Assembly (NCBI GenBank): GCA_030761205.1
Contig: JAULJL010000040.1
Location: 13,710,603 to 13,774,602, forward strand
Direction: 5' to 3'
Source: Fremontodendron californicum
Lineage: Eukaryota; Streptophyta; Magnoliopsida; Malvales; Malvaceae
Length of the DNA: 64,000 nt
Within the stretch, counting starts at the first letter, position 1. The number at the start of each line of letters is the position of its first letter. The notes under the pieces were generated by a model. The model was given only the letters and a program-made list of their open reading frames with translations, ran no database searches and was not told where the DNA came from. Made by a program: the position numbers and the translations under genes. Of this stretch, positions 23,769-35,894 are shown piece by piece.

Positions 23769-24048
23769 TAAACCTGCTTATAGACTGGGTAGTCCGTCCG
23801 GTCCGGCCCGTATTGGCCGAGCTTGGGTAGGGATTTTTATGATCCGAGTCGGCTCGGATCACTGTTTACATATTAAAATGTAATTATTTTATTTAAATTT
23901 AATTATAAAAATATATAAATATAAATATAAAAATAATTTTTTATTTTTTTAAATACAATAAACAGTATCGTCGGGCCCGACCAGGGCCAGGCCTAGGTAA
24001 GAAAGAAGAAAAAATTCCCGATCGTGGCCCGGCCCATGAATAGGTCTA
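23769..24048. mobile_element. hAT-type MITE, GGGCCGGGC family, copy 2
   Basis: A 280-bp element with ends TAAACCTGCTTATAGACTGG and CCGGCCCATGAATAGGTCTA, flanked by the perfect 8-bp duplication ATTCAAAG (23761-23768 and 24049-24056). The GC-rich subterminal parts (GGTCCGGCCCG, GGGCCCGACCAGGGCC) enclose an AT-rich core, as in copy 1. Confidence 0.88.
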
Positions 24049-24056
24049 ATTCAAAG

Positions 24057-25279
24057 CTATATGTTATTTTTAATTTGTCAATTAAGATTCGATTTTTATG
24101 AAAAATAGCATCTTAAATACATCAAATAAATTATGATCTAAATAAAGTTTAAGATATCCTTAACCGTAATATTAAAAAAAAATTGTTTTTGTAAAATAAT
24201 TAGTGGTAAAAAACTAAAAATACATGTTTAAATTTTGATTGTGTTTAGACTTGGTAACAAATCTTAATGTCATCTATTTACCTGTATACTAATAAAAATA
24301 GTAAAATCATTTATCACTTTCAATTCTTGTAATGGATGTTTAAAGAGTCAGACGGGTTCACTGCAGCATTATAATGAATGTTATTTCATTTATAGAGTAT
24401 GTTCTTAATTTCAATATTTTTGACTGGTTTCTTTAATTTGGTATATCTTAATATAGACAAAAGTAAGTTTGTATGATTTTCTTATTTTACACCACGTGTT
24501 GCTTTCATTTTATGCCACCTTATAGTCTCCAATTCAACCTTCAATTTATTTTTAATTTTTTTTGAAATATAAAAAAAATATTATTTATATATAGTTTTTT
24601 TTTAAATGTATAGTTATTTAAGAATGAACTAAGTAATTTTTTCAAAAAAAATAAATTTTTTTATAAAAATATGAAAAAATTTATTATATAATTTGACATT
24701 ATTATTTATTTGGTTCGTTCGTATTCTCTTTAACTAAGTATCAGTTGACTTATGAAACTAATTCGGAATTTTATAATAAAAATAGACAAGCATGGCACAA
24801 GTTCCAATAATTAATTAATTATATATATATATATATATATTTATATATTATGGCACATTCACTTTGTAGATAATTTTTTTTTTGAAAAGATTAAAAAAAT
24901 ATATGAGAAAAATAAATGAAAGAAGAAAGAAATGTCGTTTTTCACTCTTTTTATTTAAATTACTAATTTAACCTTATAAATATATTGTTTTTATTTTATA
25001 ATTTGATTTTTTTGTCAATTTTTTAACTGAATTGATGTTCTTGACTCGTGACATCAACTCAGTCAAAAGTTATATATATATATATGTCATACATAAATAT
25101 TCAATTTTTTTTACAAAATATGCCGTAACTTGAAGATAGGGGAAGGGGTTGCAAATATTGAGATTTAAACCATAAACCTACTGGATGTCACTTTTTAGGA
25201 ATGGTTTTTATGAACTAACTAGGTTAAGCCTTATGTTCATAAATATTAAAATTTAACCATTGCAAATATCCTTTATTAT
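24057..25279. other. AT-rich intergenic, no gene seen
   Basis: Only AT-rich DNA with a TA run near 24821-24840 and 25073-25085. The stretch 25020-25100 resembles the start of the duplicated unit that follows. Confidence 0.45.
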
Positions 25280-26070
25280 TAAAAAACAAAATACCTTTTA
25301 TCTATACTATATATAAAATGTTTGACTGAATTAGTGTCATGAGTCAAATGACACAAACTCAATTGATAAAAAATATATATATCAAATAAAATTATTATAG
25401 AATTAAGGATATATACATTTATAAAAAGAGTAACTATCCATTAGAAAACCTACCCACTATTATTTTTTTTTTAATTGTTATTCTCTTTCAAAACAAAATT
25501 TTTAAATTACCCACATAAAAACAAAATCATATCATCCATTTGTTACTGATTAACCTATGTAAATTACAGCTGGTAGTTGTACCAATGGTTTCGTGGTGTA
25601 GTTGGTTATCACGTCAGTCTAACACACTGAAGGTCTCCGGTTCGAGTCCGGGCGAAGCCATTATTTGTTTTTTAACCATCCTTTTTGAAGCATGTCTACT
25701 GTCACTGGCCTGGCTCCTCGCTTTTCGAAGAAGAGCTGATAATGGCTGACAAAAGATATTGAGTTCGTTTATGATACAATTTTTTTTAATTTTATAAATA
25801 ACATTAAAAAATTATTATATGTTATTTTTTAAATATACATTAATATATATATATGTTATCTTATTAATTTCGTTTATAAAATTTAAAAATTTTACTTGAC
25901 TATCCGTAATTTTTATACTATTAAGCAATTAAAGTTTTTGTTGATCCAAAGCTGGGATATGGTTTTTGATATTTATCTAAAATCTTCAGCCATGTGCAGT
26001 CTGTCACATTTTTTTGTCCCTTACTTCGAATCGTGTTACTGGTGCCAGTGATAAAAAACAAAATATCTTT
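25280..26070. repeat. Tandem segmental duplication, copy 1
   Basis: This block, including the tRNA-Val gene, recurs at 26355-27172. Shared landmarks are GACACAAACTCAATT, GAGTAACTATCCATTA, the tRNA, GGGATATGGTTTT and GTTACTGGTGCCAGTGATAA. The tRNA genes are offset by exactly 1058 bp. Flanks have diverged more than the tRNA, so the duplication is not very recent. Confidence 0.85.
25587..25660 (+). tRNA. tRNA-Val (anticodon AAC), copy 1
   Basis: 74 nt including the discriminator A. The acceptor stem pairs GGTTTCG with CGAAGCC, with one T-G wobble. The anticodon loop is CTAACAC within stem TCAGT/ACTGA, giving anticodon AAC (Val). The A box (TGGTGTAGTTGG) and B box (GGTTCGAGTCC) are intact. A CAA motif lies just before the gene and TTTTTT about 10 nt after it, as expected for Pol III start and stop. 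No intron. Confidence 0.97.
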
Positions 26071-26644
26071 TATCTATATCTATACTATTTTAAAAAAAAA
26101 ATTCTGAATTGATATCACGAATTAAAAGACATCAATTCAATTGAAAAAATATTCAAAAAATCAAACTATAATAATTAAAAACAAAAAAAAATTGAATTAA
26201 AAAAGTAATTTTTTAATTTAAAAAAAACACACGTAATAAAAAAATCCACTACTCTTTCACACAACTTTTACAATTACCCACCACTCTCTTCGTCTCCACA
26301 AAAATTATCCAACTACAAAAAGTACCTATTTTTCACTTACATGATGAGTGTCAGGAAATTTTAGTTATATATAAAGTGTCTGATTGAGTTGGTGTCACGG
26401 ATCAAATGACACAAACTCAATTCATAAATTTACAAAAAAAATTCAAATAAAATTACTATAGAATTAAGGGTATATACATTTATAAAAAGAGTAACTATCC
26501 ATTAAAAAAACTACCCACTATTTTTAAAAAATTGTTATTCTCTTTCAGAACAAAAATTTTAAATTACCCACATAAAAACAAATTCTTATCATCCATTTGT
26601 TAGTGATTAACTTTATATAATTTACAGCTGGTGATTGTGCCAAT

Positions 26645-26718
26645 GGTTTCGTGGTGTAGTTGGTTATCACGTCAGTCTAACACACTGAAGGTCTCCGGTT
26701 CGAGTCCGGGCGAAGCCA
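26645..26718 (+). tRNA. tRNA-Val (anticodon AAC), copy 2
   Basis: Identical in sequence over all 74 nt to copy 1, with the same A and B boxes and anticodon AAC. It is preceded by CCAAT and followed within 4 nt by a TTTTTT terminator. Identity of the tRNA against diverged flanks suggests selection on both copies, or gene conversion. Confidence 0.97.
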
Positions 26719-26884
26719 TTAATTTTTTGACCGTCTTTTTTATGACTTGGGCCAGGCTTTGAGCCTTCAATAAAACCCAATCAAATACTTGCAGTTTCTG
26801 ATTAATTTTTTAACCGTCTTTTTTATGACTTGGGCCAGGCTTTGAGCCTTCAATAAAACCCAATCAAATACTTGCAGTTTCTGA
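26719..26884. repeat. 83-bp tandem duplication behind the second tRNA
   Basis: Units start at 26719 and 26802 with TTAATTTTTT.ACCGTC and contain GACTTGGGCCAGGCTTTGAG. They are nearly identical, so the duplication is recent. Confidence 0.9.
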
Positions 26885-27172
26885 TACAATGATAGTGAAT
26901 TCTTTTAATTTTATAAATGAGATTAAAAAATCATCATATGTTATTTTTTGTAATATACATTAAAATATATATGTTATCCTTTTAATTTCGTTTTTAAAAT
27001 TTAAAAATTTGTGGATAAGATAATTTTTATACTACTAAGCAATTAAAAGTTTTTGTTGATACAAAACTGGGATATGGTTTTGATATTTATCTCAGATCTT
27101 CAGCCATGTGCAGTCTGTCACATTTTTTGTCCCTCACTTCAAATCGTGTTACTGGTGCCAGTGATAAAAAAA

Positions 27173-27465
27173 CCTAATTAATTATAATTAATTAAGATTT
27201 CAAAGTGTAATGTAGGTCAATTGCCACCAAAAAGAGTTACTGTTATTCTTTCTGGAGGAACTTGTGTTGCTTTGTTTTCAGCAAATTTTCTTCTTAATTA
27301 CCAGACCTTGTTCTCAAGTAGTACATTCTCAATTAATACTTTCAATTCAAGAAACATTTTATTTAAAAAGATTGCTAATGAATTAGAGGTTAATTTCAAA
27401 AGAGAGGAAAAAAAATTTAGATTTCCAAATAAGAAAAAACTAACTCAACTTCAAGACAAGTTCAA

Positions 27466-27537
<72 letters not shown>

Positions 27538-28735
27538 TCTAGAAGCTAGTGAGGCTTTGCAAACCAAAGTTACTTTAAAAAAAAGACTAGACTTAATTGT
27601 ATTCGAGTATTTGATTCAATGATAGATATATATGTTTTTTTGTTCAAGAAATTGTTTGGAATCCCCTTTTCTCAAAAGACCAAGCTTAATTTAATAGAAT
27701 AGCACATTGCAATGTAAAAATTGAGGGATCAAAACATAACTCAAGTTTGCCAAATTGGGTTGTGATCATATCATCAATAAGTTGTAGAGAAAATGGTGTT
27801 TGAGACATGAAAAGAAGAGGTCTTAGAGTTTCAATATATATCCTTGTAGTTTATATATAAATTACACCTACAAAAGTATGATATTTTGAAATATATGTAC
27901 GAATATTACCAAGTGTCAATATTGTTACATGTTTTAAATAATTATCAAATATATCCTTAAAAAAATTCTAGAACCTAAAAGATTTTATAAATATATCACT
28001 AACATCAAATTATACCAATCCATTTACTTTTCAGTCCATTAATTTTAGTACATCTTTAATTATTATTTATAAGTATGAATTTTATAATTAATGAATGAAT
28101 TTTACACATACTAATGATAATAATGAGTGTATTACAAAGTAATGAAAAAAATAATGAATTGAAAGGTAATCCATGATTTTATCTTAGCCATAAAATAAGT
28201 TCCATAAATCTAATAATTAGCTATTGATCTTGAATATTTCCACCATTCAATCACTTACCGTTTAAAGTAAGCATAAACTTAATTTCAAGAAGAAAAAAAA
28301 AGTAACCAAACATATTTTTTTTTTCTTTTCAAAAAAGCAAAGCATAGATTTGATCATTAAAGTAACCCCTCACACCTTGTGTCTATTTTCGTATCCAACT
28401 TTCCTCCATGCACCGAAACTTTCTCGTCATTGGTTAAGGAAAAAAAACCCAAAAAAAATTGTGTTGGATGATAATATTAGACACAATACAAAAAAAAAAT
28501 TAATTAAAACATGACATAAAATATAATAGAATGCGAAAAAATAACACGAACACGATACAAATATATAAATGTATCAAAATATTTATAATACGAATTATTA
28601 ACGTATCAAAATTTATATAAATATAAAATACTTTAAATACAATTATAAAACGCTAAAATACTCGAATAGTGTACAAACCAAACACAAAAACAAAGGCAAA
28701 ACGTGTTTGTACTATAAACACCGTCCAGCTAATGA
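27173..28735. other. Intergenic upstream of the BT gene
   Basis: Holds a 69-bp (TA)n microsatellite at 27467-27535, whose six-frame reading produces a meaningless Tyr-Ile repeat. A dispersed AT-rich element lies at 28470-28690. No gene seen. Confidence 0.5.
28470..28690. repeat. Dispersed AT-rich element, ACACGA family
   Basis: Contains AACACGAACACGATACAAA and ACGAATTATTAACGTATC, shared in kind with 1685-1912, 34850-35055 and 54808-55040. Borders are uncertain. Confidence 0.4.
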
Positions 28736-29835
28736 AACAACCAAAATAAAATGGCGGCAGCGCCCGACCGCCCATTTTGCCAGACAGGGAACAGTTAAAC
28801 AGTTAATGAGTAAGGAAATGACGTGGAAGTGAGTAAGCAAAATCATGCACAACTGCGAACAGATAAAATGATTTGATCGGAGCAGAGTGGATTTAGATAG
28901 TAACAGATTTTTGAAAGCGTAATCTATTATTTATTTATTTATTTTTTATATAATAAACTTGCGGTTTTTTCTCTATTACTTTCTTTGTTTCTTTCTCTAA
29001 CCTTTGGCACCGGAGTTGGTGGCGTTGGAACTCGGTGTGAGGCTTGCAGGGCAGCTTTTGTTTGTTTGTTTGGAGGAACAGAATCTGGGCGGTGGTTAAT
29101 TTAAACGACGGTTATTTATTTTGATGACTTTCGAGTGGAAAAGGAAGTGATTTATCGTCGCCATTTCCGTTTTCTTTTTCTCTTGCTTTTCTTCATTGAA
29201 CAATTACGTTAAGAAGAGAAGCAAAAGAAAAGAAAAAGGGTATGTTAGTCATCTATATATCTCTTTTAATTTCATTTTTCTGTGAGATTTTATTAGAGAA
29301 TTTTGGATGGAAACATGTTAATTTCTTCTTATTGATTTTGCATTTCCAAATTTCAGATAATTTTGATTAGATTAAAGGTGAAAATTTATCTGAATTCCCT
29401 TGATAATTAATTTAATGTTTCAATTTCATGAATTCTTCGATAGTTTTGGCAAATGGCAATGGTACTTTACTTTTTTTTATTGGGTACATTTGAGAAAATT
29501 CAAGGGTAATTATCCAACAAAAAAAAAAATCAAGAGAAACAACAGCCAGATTAAACCTGAATTAATTTTGTGTTTGCATACTTTTCTTTTGTAATCATGT
29601 TAATTGATTTTTGGGTTAACTTGGCCTTGCTTTTATTTAATCTGAATCTTCTGTTTGATTTTGTATTTCAAATTTTCAAACCATTCTATCTATGAAAAAA
29701 CTTTGTGAAAAATGAATACTTTCGATTTTGAGTTATACTTATCAAAGTTTTGCTATTTCAATTTTTTTTTCAGATTTAAAAGAAAACAAAACCCAGAGTT
29801 TTGTTGTTATTGAATTCCTTCCAAAAGGGAAGCAA
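28736..29835 (+). promoter_or_regulatory. BT gene promoter and 5' leader with intron
   Basis: The less AT-rich stretch 28980-29239 with pyrimidine tracts looks like a transcribed leader. A donor AAGGG|TATGTT-type site (GTATGT from 29240) and an acceptor TTTTTTTTTCAG ending at 29773 predict a 534-bp intron in the 5' UTR, leaving 62 bases before the ATG at 29836. The transcription start cannot be placed. Confidence 0.45.
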
Positions 29836-32800
29836 ATGGGAAAAACGGAAATTATTACAAATCAATATTCTCCTCAAGGTGTCAATAATGTTTCTCCAGC
29901 GCCACCTCCATTACCAGATCCAGCTACAAATTATCGGCGGAAGGGGTTATTTATGAGCAATGGATCAGCAATAAGAAGAGGAAACAACTTTGCTTCCACA
30001 GCCACGAGGGATTTGTGGGATAGCCTCTTTCATGGAGGCTATAGAGCAGATGTTACCATGAAAACTGATAATGGTGGCATCATCTATGCACATGCTAATG
30101 TTCTTGTAAGCCCTCCTTGTATTTCCATCTCAATTTTGATGATAGTAGATTCTTGATTTTGGGTGTTCAATAAAATTGCTTTATAAGAAATTACATTGTT
30201 ACATACAATAGTGAAAACAATTCGAAACAAGTAACAATGTCACTTCACTCGAGTTTGTTTTATGGAAGGCTCTTTCACTAAAAGTTGTTTCATTGAGAGG
30301 ATCTTTTTTTGAAAGCCGTTTCACCCAATACTTCATTAGAAAGAAATAAAAATAATCTCGAAATATGGCAAGATTTTTGGATTAATTTCATTATCGAGTT
30401 GTTCTGGAGAGTTTGATTTGGTGGATTAAATATGAAGATAGTTAAGAAATCTCTTCTTAACATTTCTTTGAAGTATAAATGTTTTTCCCTTTCTTTTAGA
30501 GCATATAGTGGACTATCACCAAAATCTAAATTTCACATTAGACAAAGCATTAACACCTATATCTCACAACTCATTCGGAGGGTTTTTGACAGATTGATAA
30601 ACTCTCTTTCTCTCAAAATTCTCTCTTTCCAAGCTCCTTCTTATTCAACCTTATTCTCTTTCCTACTCAGTCTTGCTTCATTATCTGTCATTGCACTCAA
30701 TACTTCAGGATCTACTCCAATCTTCTTTTTCACCGCCTCACTACACATCCCATTTCATCTTTTTGCAACATTTCCTTTCCTTATAAAAAATCCCTTCTAC
30801 AATGATAGTAAAGGCTTGTCTAATATCATCAATTAGTGGATGTTATGCTTTCAGGAATACCCCAATAACACAAAGTTTAGATTTTTCTTTTTTTTTTACT
30901 ACCTCTTTCCTTCATAATAAAACTATTTGAACACTCTCAACTCATCAAATTGATGAATTAATTAAGCATTTTGTGGTGTCTTAGTTACATAATTTGGTTG
31001 TACATGGAAGTTTTAGGCCATAGAAGATGATTCATCCTCCCGATAAGTAATAGATATAGATATCCCCCCAGTTGGGGCTGTGACATTGCTTCATTTAGTT
31101 CATTAGAATGTTTTATCCTTTTGGCCTAATCTGCAGAAAGGAGGCCTCAGCGGCCCCTCTCTCTGTATCTTTTTGGGATCAAGTTGCTAAGTTTTAAATG
31201 TAAAAAAAATAGAGCAAATATATTATCTTAAACAAATTATTGACTCAATTCCTTCACTGGATATTTGCCAACAGGGCATGGCTTCTCCTGTCTTAAGAGG
31301 CATGTTGAAACAAGCAAAAGGCTTTGGTCAAAAGAGATCAATTTCAATCCATGGTGTTCCGCAAGATGCAGTTCGGGTTTTCATCCGATTCTTGTACTCT
31401 TCCTGGTAAACTACACTTTTCTCATTGCAGATGTTGTGCAATACAGTTTTGTGAACCAGTAAACTAGTTATCTTGACACTTTGAAGGACTTTTAAATTTT
31501 TGGGAAAATAACTTCATGTTCAAAAGATTATAAATGCCGAAATAAATCTTAATGAAACTGCCAAACTGCTGCTTGTTCAGTTCTATGTTACTCGGATTCG
31601 GGTGTGAGTGTCGGACACAGGTTCAATTTTTCCAAAATTTCTATATATTTGGAGGGTCTTTGGAGGATCATATCCTCATACCTATGTCCGGATATGTGTC
31701 GGATACGGGTATTGTACACAAGTACTTCAAAAAAAATGAAGAGTCGGAGCAACATAGGTTTAGCTTTACTACCACTAAAAGAAGAAATTAGTGCCACTGA
31801 GATCTTGTGGTTGCATCGTTGGGATTCGAATCTCAAATCTGTTAAACGCCACCTTTTAAGAGTGGCTGCATGAACTGAGTTAAACCTTGCTTTTTGGTTG
31901 CATCATGCTACTATGTGCTAAATTGTCATTAGTTTTTATTTGTAGTTATGAGAAAGAAGAAATGAAGGAATTTGTCATGCCATTATTGGTGCTGTCACAC
32001 GCATATGTTGTTCCTCAGTTGAAGCGAATTTGTGAACAGCAACTAGAACATGGCTTGCTTACTCTAGAAAACGTAGTTGATATCTTCCAGCTTTCATTAC
32101 TGTGTGATTCACCTCGGCTTACACTGATTAGTCACCGAATGATCCTAAGGAACTTCAAGGCTGTTTCTGCTACTGAAGGATGGAAAGCAATGAAGAACAG
32201 TCATCCAGCACTTGAAAAAGAGCTTCTGGAATCCGTGATTGAAGAAGAAAATGTAAGGGATTTCTTTACAACTTATAAGGCGTGTTTCCCATTGTTATTA
32301 CCACTTAGATCTTAAACTCTAAAAGTAAATGTTAATTGTTAAATGTAATTTGCAGATTCAAAGGGAGAAAATCAGAAAATCAAAGGAGAGAAAGATCTAT
32401 GTTCAATTATGTGAATCAATGGAGGCTCTTGTTCATATTTGCAGAGATGGTTGCAGGACAACTGGTCCACATGATAAGGATTTCAAAGAGAACCTACAGA
32501 CAGGTTGCAATTATGGAGCCTGCAAAGGGCTAGAATTGCTTGTTCGTCATTTTTCTGGTTGCAAGTTGAGAGTCCCTGGCGGCTGCATTCATTGCAAAAG
32601 AATGTGGCAGCTACTGGAGTTACACTCCCGTCTCTGCGCTGATTCAAGTTCGTGCAGAGTTCCTTTGTGCAGGTGCTTTAAGACCTATGTTGCTCGGACT
32701 TTTTATTTTTTTAAAAGTATTTGTGTCCGACATCCATATCCGATATATATCCGGACATGGGTACGAAGATATGATCCTCCAAAGACCCTCGAAATACATG

Positions 32801-33165
32801 AAAATCTTAGAAAAAATTGAACATACCCATGTCGGATACATATCCGTGTCCAACACTCACATCCGAGTCCGAGTAACATATCTTAAAACTCTATTGTTCT
32901 TGTCCTCTTAACGACATGCTTGATGTCAATTTGTTCACTAAAATAACTAGTTAATCTGCATAATAAATCAGTTAATTTTCCAGTCTATTTCTTCTGATAA
33001 TTGAGAATTTATTGAAACTCAACCTTTCATTTCAGGAATTTCAAGGAAAAGATCAGGAATCAAAGCAAGAAGGATGAGATCAAGTGGAAAATACTAGTGA
33101 AAAAGATATTGAGAACAAAGAGAAATGGACCATTCTTTGTATCCTCAAATTCCATCTCTTCGTGA
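29836..33165 (+). CDS. BTB/POZ and TAZ zinc-finger protein (BT family)
   Basis: Five exons join in frame to 384 residues: 29836-30105, 31275-31405, 31946-32252, 32356-32672, 33036-33165, all with GT..AG borders. The BTB domain spans about residues 58-170 (RDLWDSLFHGGYRADVTM; HANVL joins GMASPVLRGML; IRFLYSSCYEKEEM). A helical BACK-like part follows (LVLSHAYVVPQLKRICE). The TAZ zinc finger at about 255-345 has the Cys/His pattern HICRDGC, CNYGACKGLE, HFSGCKLR, GGCIHCKRMW, HSRLCADSSSC. The basic C-terminus (KWKILVKKILRTKR) fits the calmodulin-binding region known in this plant-specific family. BT proteins are scaffolds that join CUL3 and BET bromodomain transcription factors and act in gametophyte development, nitrate and stress responses. 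It is closest, from memory, to Arabidopsis BT4. Introns 2 and 4 each hold a MITE. No disabling change seen. Confidence 0.95.
31583..31758. mobile_element. hAT-like MITE in BT intron 2 (CTATGTT family, copy A)
   Basis: A 176-bp element with ends CTATGTTACTCGGATTCGG and GAGTCGGAGCAACATAG. The 8-bp flanks GTTCAGTT and GTTTAGCT agree at six of eight positions. The inside has GTGTCGGACACAGG and GGATATGTGTCGGATACGG, and no ORF. Confidence 0.82.
32685..32881. mobile_element. hAT-like MITE in BT intron 4 (CTATGTT family, copy B)
   Basis: A 197-bp copy in the opposite orientation to copy A, running from CTATGTTGCTCGGACT to CCGAGTAACATAT. The 8-bp flanks TTTAAGAC and CTTAAAAC agree at six of eight positions. 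The element starts only 12 bp after the exon 4 donor at 32673. Confidence 0.82.
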
Positions 33166-34048
33166 CAAACAAAGTCTACGTCTCTTAATTCCTGAATCCT
33201 GATTCATTTGTAAATTTAATTTAACTCTTTGCCTTGATAAAAGGTAAAGTTAATGAGTGTTTAATGATATTAATTAATGTGATATTTATAAAAATATGTA
33301 ATTAATATATATATATATATTGAATGTAATAAAATAATATATAAAATGTAAAAAAAAAAATTAAATTAATAATTCTTAATCGATATCATTAAACTTCCGT
33401 TAATCGGATCTATATAAAATTACATAGACACACTCCCAACAGCCTGTTTTCTTCTAGTTCCTAAGCAGTTCGAAAAGTGAGATGCAATTTGCATTTGTTT
33501 TATCAACTTGGGTAAACCTTATTAAAGAAATTAACCCCCAAATTATTAACAGACAACTTCTCAAACTATAAATCAGTTTTTCCGAAATTAACTCAAAGAT
33601 GGGATACTGCCACTTACTGAAAAAATTCAGCAAATTGAAAGATTTGATTTGAAAGATTTTTATCAGGTTGTTTTGACAAAAGAAAAAAGTTAATGATGTC
33701 ACATTCATCGAAATATAATGATGTTTGGTGGATCCACGAAAGACAATCTCACACCAAAAGCATATGGCAAATGCATAAATGAATAATCCCTTTCAAACTA
33801 ATTCAAAAGCAATTATTGTTGTGGGGAAATCTACACCCAAAAAATTGCTATCTTGATACAAGAGTTTTCCTTGTCAAAAGTTATGAAAAAGATTAGTGTA
33901 TCAAATTTTGTCATCAAGCACTTTATTTTTTTTTTTGTTGCTTTGGGGGTTGAGAGGGGGGAGGAATGGGGATGGAGACAAACAGGATAAAGCATCAAAC
34001 TCTTTTTTTTTTTTTTTTTTTTGCTTTTTTATCAAGCATCAACTTTGG
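33166..34048. other. BT gene 3' region, no other gene
   Basis: 3' UTR and AT-rich flank. Includes a TA run near 33307-33320 and a poly-T run at about 34002-34022. Confidence 0.5.
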
Positions 34049-34253
34049 TGATGTATTACATATATATTTATAATATTCGTATTTAAGATGAGTGTCTGAT
34101 ATGAGTAAGTATATGATATGAGTATGTTTAATTTTTTATATTTTTTTCATATATTTGAAGAATCATATTCTCATACTCATATCAAAATATGTGTCGGATA
34201 CAAATGTCAAACACGAATACTTTAAAAAAAAAAAAAGAATTGAGGTAGCATAA
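34049..34253. mobile_element. CTATGTT-family MITE, worn copy E
   Basis: The order of inner words follows the family: GAGTGTCTGATATGAG, a poly-T/A core, TTTGAAGAATCATATTCTCA, TATGTGTCGGATAC and AATACTTTAAAAAAA. Both ends are eroded (TGATGTATTAC and GAGGTAGCATAA), so borders are approximate. It lies between the two genes whose introns hold the better copies. Confidence 0.6.
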
Positions 34254-35498
34254 ACATATGAATTTGGTACTTGAAACATGACCATGAATGATTTTCATCA
34301 ATAATAAACTAATGTATGAAAATGTCGGTGACAGTATTTTAAAGGAGTGATGTGTTTCACACTTTTTTTTTTATGTCTTCGTTGAATAAGTGTATATATC
34401 TTCTTCCATTAAATAATAATTAAAAACTGCATATGAGCATATATATATATATATATATATATTCATATCCATTTGTAAGTTATTATTCATTTTTTAACTT
34501 ATTTCATTTCTATGGTTTTTCTTTTAAGTTGGATTAATTTGGAAAAAAAAGATAGAAACACTACCAAAATTAAGAAATTTTAAATTTAGACTAAAGTGTA
34601 TAATAATTGTTTCTCATATGAAATTAGAAATGATATCCTAATCTAAACTTGATAGTTTCCAACAAATGATTATCATTAATTTATATATTTGATGGAATTG
34701 TCATTAATTTATATATATATATATATATATAGTCAAATTTTCTTTTAAGGAAAAATATTTTTCATGCAATGAGTTTGGGTTTTCTTTTTATTTATTTTCA
34801 CCAAGTTAAAGTAAATAAAAAGTCTGATGAGTCGAAAGTTCGATTCTGATAATATTGAATACGACACGATTACACAACACGATTACGATACAAAATAATA
34901 ATTAAAATACGACATGAAACGCGATATGAATACACAAACATATCAAAATCTATATAACACAAATTATTAACACGTCAAAATTTATATAAACATAAAACAT
35001 CTTAAACACGATTATAACACGAATACGATACGAATATACGAATTACCAACAAAATCCGACATGATTGGACCGTTGGCACGTGGAATGTATGTTTTTTCTG
35101 ATGCATTTCGTATGTACAACATGACATTCCCTCCATTGAAAAATATGTCTTTCTAATGTAATTTTGTCTTCCATTCCATGCTAAGCTACAATTTTTATTT
35201 CGTCAGGTTTTTCACGAAACTTTTTTTTTTTTTTTTACCGTGAAACGAAGCAGAGTCATTCTTAAACTCCATCTCTTCAACATTCCGACAAAGGCAATGG
35301 AGGAAACAAGGCATCAGAAACAGGGCTTTTATACGTATCCAGGTATGTTGACTTGTTGTAATAAACTTTTAGTTCGCTTTTAAATCTTTGTTTTGTTACC
35401 TCATCCTAATACATAATAAAAATCTTCCTTAAAAATGGGAACCTGTATTTTTACAAAGGGGAGCAGTTTGGGATGGAGGAAGTGGTTAAAGCTGTTAA
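34254..35498. other. Intergenic between BT and FH6
   Basis: TA runs near 34437-34461 and 34707-34731, an AT-rich dispersed repeat at 34850-35055, and a short exon-like stretch, ATG at 35299 to a GTATGT donor-like site at 35343, that encodes MEETRHQKQGFYTYP. I cannot assign the latter. Confidence 0.4.
34850..35055. repeat. Dispersed AT-rich element, ACACGA family
   Basis: Rich in ACACGATTAC, AACACGAATACGATACG and AATTATTAACACGTC words, matching the 28470-28690 stretch in kind. Confidence 0.45.
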
Positions 35499-35507
35499 AA
35501 TTTGAAT

Positions 35508-35885
35508 GATATAATGATAAATTTAGCCCTCGAATTATATCAGTTGAGTCATTTCGGTCTCTAATCTTTTTTTTGGATTACTTTAGCCCTCGTGCTATTA
35601 TTTTCAGTCAATTTAGTCTAACTTTAATGAAAACGTTACTTTTTGATCAATTTTCAATCAATTTTTTGTTTATTTTTTGGTTAATTTTTTTTTTTATCTA
35701 TTTCTTATAAATTTAGCCTAAATTTAATGAATTTGTTAATCTCATACTCGTACGTTATCAATTTTCGTTAAATTTACACGATATCGACAAAAATAATAAA
35801 TTGAGGGTCAAATTGACTAAAAAAAAGTACAAAGGCCAAAATAATTTTAAGTGCATACTTCGAGGACCAAATTTGTCATTATGCT
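35508..35885. mobile_element. MITE with 9-bp target duplication (Mutator-type)
   Basis: A 378-bp element. The ends GATATAATGATAAATTT and AAATTTGTCATTATGCT form an imperfect inverted repeat extending into CCTCGA/TCGAGG. The flanks carry a perfect 9-bp duplication AATTTGAAT (35499-35507 and 35886-35894). A 9-bp duplication is typical of Mutator-type elements. Non-coding. Confidence 0.8.
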
Positions 35886-35894
35886 AATTTGAAT

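Larger units (their letters stand above)
26355..27172. repeat. Tandem segmental duplication, copy 2
   Basis: Second copy of the 25280-26070 block. It carries an extra internal 83-bp duplication just after its tRNA gene. Confidence 0.85.

Noticed and set aside
27221..27622. 133-codon ORF
   Set aside because: Its middle is a Tyr-Ile run from a (TA)n microsatellite and the rest has no family resemblance.
30432..30836. 134-codon ORF inside BT intron 1
   Set aside because: It lies wholly in an intron and lacks any known domain; probably chance in T-rich intron sequence.
32329..32911. ORFs crossing the BT exon 4 and intron 4 border
   Set aside because: The first is exon 4 read through its donor into the MITE; splice sites and the TAZ domain show the real structure.
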